Shown here: piece after piece, positions 6,859-11,988 of the stretch
How the letters are laid out: every line of letters starts with the position of its first letter
Position numbering within the stretch: position 1 is the first letter of the stretch
From: an uncultured Treponema sp.
GTDB taxonomy: Bacteria; Spirochaetota; Spirochaetia; Treponematales; Treponemataceae
Direction: 5' to 3'
Assembly: GCA_946611835.1 (NCBI GenBank)
Contig: CAMOEE010000062.1
Span: 1 to 11,988 of the forward strand
DNA length: 11,988 nucleotides
Notes under the pieces: generated by a model
What the model was told of the DNA's origin: nothing
Database searches by the model: none
Seen by the model: the letters and a program-made list of their open reading frames with translations, nothing else
Program-made: the position numbers and the translations under genes

Positions 6859-8157
6859 TTATTCAGTGTATGGCCGCAGGTATTCAAGTTTGCCCGATTT
6901 CGGGAGGGGAACATCATCATATATTATATCATAATGGCATAAGCCTAGTTCCCTGTCAATGCTATTTAAGATATTTTTAAGCGAAGCCTCATCCCTTGAG
7001 TAGCCAGACCTGGCCTTGATGTGAATCTCAAGATCGCAGGGGGATTTTTGTATAATCAGGAAGCGCTCAACCCATTCCTGACTGCAGAAAAGGTCGCAGA
7101 AAAACTGACCGAAGACCAGCTCTCCATTGGCCTTTTTGATATGGGCATTCGTTTTTCCGTGAAGTTCCGTGATGAGGGCAAAAGAGCCTTCCAGTCCTTC
7201 AATATTGTGGGTGATTGTGCCTGAGTCACCTAGCCTGTAGCGGATTAGGGGCATGGCATGATTGTTCAGGCTTGTGACAAGAATCTCGCCGCTTCCGTCG
7301 CTTGTGATTGAGCCGTCCTCGTGCAGGATTTCGAGCTTTACGCTGTGCTCGAAGACCCTCAGACCGTCTTTTCCGTTGACTTCGCTTGCAAGAGTTCCGG
7401 CTTCACTGCATCCGTACTGATTGGCTACCTTTGACTGTGGAAAGGCTTTTTGAATCGTGGTTTTTACAGGTTTTGAAAGCATACTACCGGTCGTTATTAT
7501 GCAGACCGGGCTGAAAATTTCGATTTTATTCCTGTTTATGTAGCGTGAAAGCTGAAAAATCGGATCAACATAGGCCCAAATCATCACTGGCTTTCTCATG
7601 TTTATTTCGTTGATAAAAGAATTAAGCTTCTCATCGGTCTGGTGAAAAGCATCGAGGATAATGCGGTTGTTGTAGCGCAGGTTTTTTGGACCTTCCTTGA
7701 GCATTTGACCACCCAGAAGATTGCTTTCGTTGCCCCAGAGCTTAATCCAGAAATCCCCGGGTTTCCTGCCGTTTAATGCACCGAAAAGGAGTTTGTCTTC
7801 CTTTCCGCAATATTCCTGATTCTTGCAGTGCCAGACGGTGAGGGGAGTGCCGGAAGAACCGCTTGAGCTGTGGGCCTTTGCTCCCAGCTCGCTAAATTCA
7901 TCGCTTTTAAGATTCTCGGCTTCGTTTTTGATAATTTCCCTGGTAAGGACAGGAATTTTACAGGCTTTTTCTTCGCAGAAACTTCCATTCTTAAAGAGTC
8001 CGATTTCATCAAAAATCCTGTGGTAGTAGGGAACATGAGAATAGGCATAATGGAGCAGGGATACGTATTTTTCGTTCTGGTAGGCCTGCAAGTCTTTTTG
8101 TGGCCCTTTGAAAAGGGAAAAGGCCGTATCGACATAATCTACTGCTGGGCATTCCAT
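6859..8157 (-). CDS. PaaK/CapK-family adenylate-forming enzyme (phenylacetate-CoA ligase-like)
   Basis: This 432-residue protein has the full ANL-superfamily layout of phenylacetate-CoA ligase and CapK relatives: the phosphate-binding loop SSSGSSGTPLTVWH (97-110), the adenine-binding region NQYGCSEAG (246-254), MPLIRYRLGDSG (302-313) with the ribose-binding Asp, and a C-terminal PKSGKLEYLRP (419-429) with the usual A10 lysine at K423. It should activate a carboxylic acid as an acyl-adenylate and pass it to CoA or another acceptor. CapK-like members are common in surface-polysaccharide and natural-product loci, so the substrate here need not be phenylacetate. Its ATG overlaps the exporter gene by 19 bases, so the two are translationally linked. 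AAGGAG at 8171-8176 is 13 bases upstream, farther than ideal; no better start was found. No acyl-carrier protein or thioesterase is visible nearby. Confidence 0.87.
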   Translation of the reverse strand: MECPAVDYVDTAFSLFKGPQKDLQAYQNEKYVSLLHYAYSHVPYYHRIFDEIGLFKNGSFCEEKACKIPVLTREIIKNEAENLKSDEFSELGAKAHSSSGSSGTPLTVWHCKNQEYCGKEDKLLFGALNGRKPGDFWIKLWGNESNLLGGQMLKEGPKNLRYNNRIILDAFHQTDEKLNSFINEINMRKPVMIWAYVDPIFQLSRYINRNKIEIFSPVCIITTGSMLSKPVKTTIQKAFPQSKVANQYGCSEAGTLASEVNGKDGLRVFEHSVKLEILHEDGSITSDGSGEILVTSLNNHAMPLIRYRLGDSGTITHNIEGLEGSFALITELHGKTNAHIKKANGELVFGQFFCDLFCSQEWVERFLIIQKSPCDLEIHIKARSGYSRDEASLKNILNSIDRELGLCHYDIIYDDVPLPKSGKLEYLRPYTE

Positions 8158-10349
8158 CGTCGGTAAAAGTCTCCTTTTTTGGCCATGAGCTCATCAAATG
8201 AACCCTGCTCTTTTATCGCTCCGTCTTCGAGAACGACGATATTGTCTACATTCTTTATCGTTGAGAGACGGTGGGCAATCATAATGACGGTGCAGGTTCC
8301 CAGGACCTTGTTTATAAGTTCCGTGACTCTCTGCTCGTTTTCGGAATCAAGGGCACTGGTTGCCTCGTCAAGAATAATGATTTTTGGTTCCCGGAGAAGG
8401 GCACGGACAAGGGCCAGACGCTGTTTTTCTCCGCCCGAAAGATTTGCCCCGGATTCTGAAATCTCGGCGTAAAGACCGCCAGGAAGTTTTTCGATGAGGT
8501 CGTCAAGTCCGACTGCGGAAATAAGGTTGTGAAGGCGTTCAGTCGTAATGTAGGGCATTCCGTAAGTCAGATTTTCGTAGAGAGTGCCTGAAAAAAGAAT
8601 CGTATGCTGAGGAACGACCGCAATGTGCTTTCTGAATCCTGCAAGGTTGATGTCAAAGAGGTTGTTTCCGTCGATTGAGACCATGCCTTTTTGTGGCATG
8701 ATAAAGCCGATAATCATGTTTATGAGGGTAGATTTTCCAGAGCCAGAGTCGCCGACAAAAGCGATGCTTGATTTTTCCGGGATATCGAGTGAGAAATTTG
8801 AAATGATATTGGCTTCTTCTTCCTTGTAGCGGAAATCGATGTTTTTGAGCTCGATATGACCCTTGAATTGTGATATGTCTTTCTTTCCATTGTGCTCCGT
8901 TGAATCAGCGCAAAGGACTTCGGCAATACTCACGCAGCCTTCCATTCCCTGTGAGAGGGCCGGAATCGAATTGGCGACGGTACTTACCCTGTTTACGATT
9001 GATGTGAAGTAAGACTGGAAAAGAGCAATCATACCGACAGTGATTATGCTTTTTGTGGCGAGATAGGCTGAGAAGGCAAGACAAAAAAGCTGGAAAAGCT
9101 GCAGGATTACCCAGCTTGTGGCTCCGAAAACCTGATTAACGACATCAAGGTTCTTTCCGGTTCCGTAAATTTTATTGAAATAATTGTCCATTCGCTCATT
9201 TTCTTTCTTTTGAAGGCCATGAGCACGCGAAATCTGAATCATTCCCAGCATTTCCGTGATGGCGGCACTTGCTTCCTCGACATCAAGTCGGTAATCCTTA
9301 TTGTAGGCTTTGATTGGCTTTTTGAAGAAGTGTGAAAGGAAAACAGCCGTAGGAATAAAAAGAAGGTAGAAAATTGACATTACAGGACAGTCACGCAGGG
9401 TCATAATCGTAGCAGCAATGGCATAAAAGACAACCATAAAGAGGTTGCCGACGAAGGAAAGGAAAATTGATGCCACATTCTCGACATTTACCATGAGCTT
9501 ATTGGTGATGGCTCCTGCCTGAGAATTTGTATGGAAGGAAATTGAGAGCATCTGCAGCTTGCTTATCATTGCGCTTCGGAGGCTCATCTCAATTCTGCGG
9601 ACAATATTTCTGAAGACCAGGCAGTCAAACCAGGCAAAAAGGATGTTTACGAGAAGCGAGATAAAGGCAACAACGATGTTCATCCAGAATTCAAACAGGG
9701 ATTCTTTTATGCCGCTTGTTGAGACAATATCGATGAGATTCGCCGTGACAACAGGGAAAATTACCAGAGGAAGTGTCTTTATTGAACGGATTATAAAGGA
9801 GAGTAAAAATCCCCATTTATGAATCTTTATTAAGAAGGCAATTTGCTCTGTAGGAGTAGGGGGATTATCCTTGCGGCTTGTGTAGAACTGCTCGATGATC
9901 TCTTCCGTGTTTTTTGCCCTTGATTTTCCGACTTTGATTGTAATCGAAAGATTTTTATTTTTGTATGTCGTGGAAATCTTGTCGGAATTCTTTTCGATAA
10001 GAACATCACGAATCTCTCTTTCAAGCTCTTCCTTTGAGTTTGAGGGAGTTATATGACTTTTGAGAACAAGTTCCTTTTCACTGGAGGTTAAAATTTTAAT
10101 AGAGACCTGACTGAAACATTTATTGATTTTTACGGTGACCGGGGTAGCCGCTGAAATTGATTCTTTGAGATGGAGAGAAATTTCTTCGAAAAGAAGCGAG
10201 CACAAGGTCTTTCGTTTTTCGGGGATTGAGTAATCTGACAGTTTTTCGGAGATAAAATCCCAGGCCTGAGGGAGCTCAGAAATCGTAATTGTGAGCGATT
10301 TTTTGCCCGGAATAAACCTATTAAGAGGCGAGTTGTTATCAACATTCAT
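8139..10349 (-). CDS. ABC exporter (fused permease-ATPase) with a novel N-terminal extension
   Basis: This 736-residue protein is a type IV (ABCB/MsbA-like) half-exporter that would work as a homodimer in the inner membrane. Residues about 175-475 hold six hydrophobic segments (near 181-209, 222-242, 293-315, 322-341, 408-431 and 435-455). The nucleotide-binding domain is intact: Walker A GDSGSGKST (533-541), Q-loop Q581, signature LSGGEKQ (637-643), Walker B IIILDE (657-662), D-loop SALD (665-668) and H-loop H693. The unusual part is residues 1-170, longer than normal and with no C39 peptidase signature. Around 35-90, SLLFEEISLHLKESI followed by VTVKINKCFSQVSIKIL resembles the N-box helix and strand of RsbW/SpoIIAB-like GHKL ATPases, with His60 in place of the N-box Asn and no visible G-boxes. 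It is the first gene of the operon. Substrate unknown; linkage to a ligase and a methyltransferase suggests a small molecule or lipid-linked product. Confidence 0.92.
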   Translation of the reverse strand: MNVDNNSPLNRFIPGKKSLTITISELPQAWDFISEKLSDYSIPEKRKTLCSLLFEEISLHLKESISAATPVTVKINKCFSQVSIKILTSSEKELVLKSHITPSNSKEELEREIRDVLIEKNSDKISTTYKNKNLSITIKVGKSRAKNTEEIIEQFYTSRKDNPPTPTEQIAFLIKIHKWGFLLSFIIRSIKTLPLVIFPVVTANLIDIVSTSGIKESLFEFWMNIVVAFISLLVNILFAWFDCLVFRNIVRRIEMSLRSAMISKLQMLSISFHTNSQAGAITNKLMVNVENVASIFLSFVGNLFMVVFYAIAATIMTLRDCPVMSIFYLLFIPTAVFLSHFFKKPIKAYNKDYRLDVEEASAAITEMLGMIQISRAHGLQKKENERMDNYFNKIYGTGKNLDVVNQVFGATSWVILQLFQLFCLAFSAYLATKSIITVGMIALFQSYFTSIVNRVSTVANSIPALSQGMEGCVSIAEVLCADSTEHNGKKDISQFKGHIELKNIDFRYKEEEANIISNFSLDIPEKSSIAFVGDSGSGKSTLINMIIGFIMPQKGMVSIDGNNLFDINLAGFRKHIAVVPQHTILFSGTLYENLTYGMPYITTERLHNLISAVGLDDLIEKLPGGLYAEISESGANLSGGEKQRLALVRALLREPKIIILDEATSALDSENEQRVTELINKVLGTCTVIMIAHRLSTIKNVDNIVVLEDGAIKEQGSFDELMAKKGDFYRRWNAQQ

Positions 10350-10358
10350 ATTGTTTTA

Positions 10359-10387
10359 ATACTATGTTACAAAGGAAGATAAGTCAA
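10359..10387 (-). promoter_or_regulatory. sigma-70-type promoter of the exporter operon with an almost absent leader
   Basis: Reverse strand: -35 TTGACT (10382-10387), a 17-base spacer and -10 TAGTAT (10359-10364). Transcription would normally begin about 7 bases further on, near 10351-10353, only a few bases before the ATG at 10349. No Shine-Dalgarno precedes this ATG and no alternative in-frame ATG occurs in the N-terminal domain, which fits leaderless or near-leaderless translation. It lies in the 65-base gap after cbiB. Confidence 0.6.
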
Positions 10388-10414
10388 ATATGATTTTGGT
10401 AGACAGAACCTGCA

Positions 10415-11407
10415 TTATAGAAAGTTGTAAAGAAGTGCCAGAAAGACCGTGTTCAGGCTTGTAGCGTACATCAAAATGTTTGACCGTATGATGTCCTTTG
10501 CCTCGATTTCCCGCTTTCCGTCACCGATGAAATCTTTTTTTTCGATTACGCCGCCGTAAACCGTGTCACCCGCAAGCCTTAGGCCCAGGGAGCCTGCCAT
10601 CACGCTTTCTGTCTGGGCTGAATTGGGGCTTGCATGTTTGTAACGGTCACGGATAAAGATTTTTGCGGCATTTTTTGCATTAAACCGAGGCCGCTCAGGC
10701 CAAAGCGAGAGAATCAGCGACGAGAAAATCATCAGTAGCGCGCTGAGCCTTGAAGGAAGCAGGTTTGCCAGGTCATCGACTTTTGCGGCAAAAAAACCGA
10801 AGTGCAGGTATTTTTCGTTCTTGTAGGCAATCATCGAATCCATTGTGTTTATCGCCTTGTAGACCATTCCGCCACAAGAGCCGAAGAGAGCCATATAGAA
10901 AATCGGTGCGACTACCCCGTCGCTTGTGTTCTCTGCCACGGTCTCGACGGCCGCCTTTGCGACTCCCTTTTCGTCGAGGATATCCGTGTCACGCCCGACA
11001 ATCATTGAGACAGCTTTCCGTGCTTCTTCCAGGCTTCCTTTTTTTAGCTTGTGATAGACTTTCATGCTTTCATGGCACAAGCTTCGGGCAGCTATGCACT
11101 GGTAACACATAAGGCTCTCGACAGAAAGAAAAAGAAGCGGAGAAATGGCTTTAGCGGCAAAAAGAATCGCATAAGAGAGCGAAAAAGATGCCAGGACCAG
11201 TGCTAAAACCAGGACAAGACCTTTGAATTTCTGAACTTTCGGGGAATTCTCGGGATTTCTGAGCCGTTTTTCGAGAAAAAAAATGAATTTTCCCATAAAT
11301 CGGACTGGATGAGGAAAAAAATGCGGATCTCCGAGAAGGCAGTCAAGCAAAAATCCTGCAAGAATAGAAAATCCTGTATGATGGGTTAAAATGAAGTCAA
11401 AATTCAT
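10415..11407 (-). CDS. cbiB: adenosylcobinamide-phosphate synthase, cobalamin biosynthesis
   Basis: This 330-residue integral membrane protein of the CbiB/CobD family joins adenosylcobyric acid to an aminopropanol (or aminopropanol phosphate) arm, late in vitamin B12 synthesis. Family landmarks are LLGDPHFFPHPVRFMG (24-39), IVGRDTDIL (136-144), ETVAENTSDGVVAPIFY (155-171), YKAINTMDSMIAYKN (183-197) and HASPNSAQTESVMAGSLGLR (258-277). Several hydrophobic segments (about 12-25, 64-97, 221-236 and 311-328) fit a membrane location, and the length is normal. The start at 11407 is preferred to an in-frame ATG at 11437 because GGAG (11418-11421) lies 10 bases before it and GDP then falls at the usual distance from the N-terminus; the earlier ATG has no ribosome site. 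It overlaps the upstream phosphatase gene by 11 bases, so the two are likely translationally coupled. Confidence 0.95.
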   Translation of the reverse strand: MNFDFILTHHTGFSILAGFLLDCLLGDPHFFPHPVRFMGKFIFFLEKRLRNPENSPKVQKFKGLVLVLALVLASFSLSYAILFAAKAISPLLFLSVESLMCYQCIAARSLCHESMKVYHKLKKGSLEEARKAVSMIVGRDTDILDEKGVAKAAVETVAENTSDGVVAPIFYMALFGSCGGMVYKAINTMDSMIAYKNEKYLHFGFFAAKVDDLANLLPSRLSALLMIFSSLILSLWPERPRFNAKNAAKIFIRDRYKHASPNSAQTESVMAGSLGLRLAGDTVYGGVIEKKDFIGDGKREIEAKDIIRSNILMYATSLNTVFLALLYNFL

Positions 11408-11988
11408 GCTTGCACTTCTCCGCCGGGATTTTTTCATAGGAAGCCCTGCTTATCGTAAAATCAGCTGTTTTGGAAGGGCTTTCCAGAGTGATTTTATATC
11501 CTTCGCCGAAATTTGGCTGCCACTGGTACATTGACTTACCTTCGTTAGGGAAAAAATAAGCCATGATAGCCGAAATTGGCCCTCCGTGGGTGAAAATTGC
11601 GAGCGAACGATAGTTTTTTATTGCCTTTTCCAGGGCAAAAATCACGCGATTTTTCATCTGCAGCCAGCTTTCTCCATGAGGACATGGATTGTCATTGTGT
11701 TCTGTCGACCGGAGTAAAATTCTGTCTACCTGATTCTGTGTAAGTTTCTGCGAAAATCTTCTTTCTTCTCTGTCATTCTCTCTTTTTTCTCTCTCAAATC
11801 TTTCAGCTTCCCCTTCCAGCCATTTTTGATATTCGGGATTATCCTTTAATTCTTCATAGCTTTTCATTTCAAAATCCCCAAAATCAATCTCACGGAAGGA
11901 AGCGTCGGCCGTGACTTTATCGAAATCAGGCGAAATCTCTGGGTAAAGAATCCCAAGGCTTTGGCTTGTTCGTTTGAGTCCACTCGTG
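11397..11988 (-). CDS. cobC: histidine phosphatase family protein, probable alpha-ribazole phosphatase (5' end outside the window)
   Basis: The frame is open from the right edge to TGA at 11397-11399, giving 196 visible residues. The ATG at 11867 is internal: upstream codons read TSGLKRTSQSLGILYP and FREIDFGDFE, the standard middle motifs (S-x-L-x-R-x-x-Q-T and E-x-x-F-G-x-W-E) of phosphoglycerate-mutase-like phosphatases. Downstream, PHGESW and AIFTHGGPISAIMAYFFP supply the catalytic Glu and second His. The N-terminal RHG motif, roughly 45 residues, lies beyond the window. In the B12 pathway CobC removes phosphate from alpha-ribazole phosphate (or cobalamin phosphate); overlap with cbiB is the main reason for choosing this role over a general phosphatase. 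About 60 residues separate the FGDFE and PHGESW motifs, longer than usual, and include a highly charged Glu/Arg-rich helix. Confidence 0.82.
   Translation of the reverse strand, partial: TSGLKRTSQSLGILYPEISPDFDKVTADASFREIDFGDFEMKSYEELKDNPEYQKWLEGEAERFEREKRENDREERRFSQKLTQNQVDRILLRSTEHNDNPCPHGESWLQMKNRVIFALEKAIKNYRSLAIFTHGGPISAIMAYFFPNEGKSMYQWQPNFGEGYKITLESPSKTADFTISRASYEKIPAEKCKHEF
11418..11421 (-). promoter_or_regulatory. ribosome binding site deciding the CbiB start
   Basis: GGAG (reverse strand, within GGCGGAGAAG) lies 10 bases before the ATG at 11407, inside the end of the phosphatase gene. Confidence 0.55.

Noticed and set aside
8682..8700. Perfect 6-bp inverted repeat CATGCC/GGCATG with a T-rich loop
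   Set aside because: It lies inside the ABC ATPase coding region (codons for MPQKGM) and is not followed by a T-run on either strand; likely coincidental.
1105..10349. Lasso-peptide or other RiPP cluster (asparagine-synthase-like enzyme plus ABC exporter)
   Set aside because: No leader-peptidase/transglutaminase-like B protein, no PqqD-like domain, no short precursor gene with a ribosome site, and the exporter lacks a C39 peptidase domain.
10750..11112. Arg-rich 120-codon forward open frame opposite cbiB
   Set aside because: The unusual Arg/Pro/Ser-rich composition is that of an antisense shadow, and cbiB on the other strand is unambiguous.
1..11988. CRISPR arrays, tRNA or rRNA genes, insertion sequences and attachment sites
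   Set aside because: I looked for regularly spaced repeats, cloverleaf-like segments, transposase motifs and terminal inverted repeats and saw none; most of the window is occupied by coding sequence.

Overview
The window looks like chromosomal DNA of a saccharolytic, Treponema-like spirochaete from a gut or rumen habitat. This rests on relaxed spirochaete-style lipoprotein signal peptides (FISC, FSFSC), a surface-type lipoprotein with an Asn-Ser-Ser-Arg-Ala-Ala stretch, a family 10 pectate lyase, moderate GC content and tight gene packing. The assignment is inference and no marker gene is present.

Layout. Bases 1-44 hold what may be the last codons of a forward gene. A forward NYN/LOTUS (OST-HTH) RNA-associated protein follows (146-979). 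After a 125-base AT-rich gap with a promoter-like TATAAT come two forward genes 5 bases apart: a lipoprotein with a predicted beta-sandwich and beta-helix (1105-2982) and an asparagine-synthase-related protein whose glutaminase half lacks the N-terminal Cys (2988-4631). They meet a reverse-strand operon head-on, with one base between the two stop codons. Read 5' to 3', that operon is an ABC exporter with an unusual N-terminal extension (10349-8139), a PaaK/CapK-type adenylate-forming enzyme (8157-6859), a class I SAM methyltransferase (6802-5885) and a lipoprotein PL10 pectate lyase (5862-4633). A good promoter (TTGACT-N17-TAGTAT) lies so close to the exporter start that the mRNA should be nearly leaderless. 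The right end holds cobalamin genes on the reverse strand: a histidine phosphatase of alpha-ribazole phosphatase type, cut by the window edge (11988-11397), overlapping cbiB (11407-10415).

How the genes may work together. Between NYN/LOTUS and the cobalamin pair sits an accessory block of six genes with adenylation, methylation, export, amidotransferase-like and surface polysaccharide-related functions. It could make and export a modified metabolite or surface glycan, with the pectate lyase acting on plant pectin outside the cell. This is a hypothesis from gene order: no carrier protein, glycosyltransferase or RiPP precursor was found. The most novel single element is the exporter's extension of about 170 residues, whose first part resembles a degenerate GHKL/anti-sigma-type ATPase fold.

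Start corrections: the methyltransferase starts at 6802 rather than 6850, CbiB at 11407 rather than 11437, and the phosphatase reading frame runs off the right edge instead of starting at the internal ATG at 11867.
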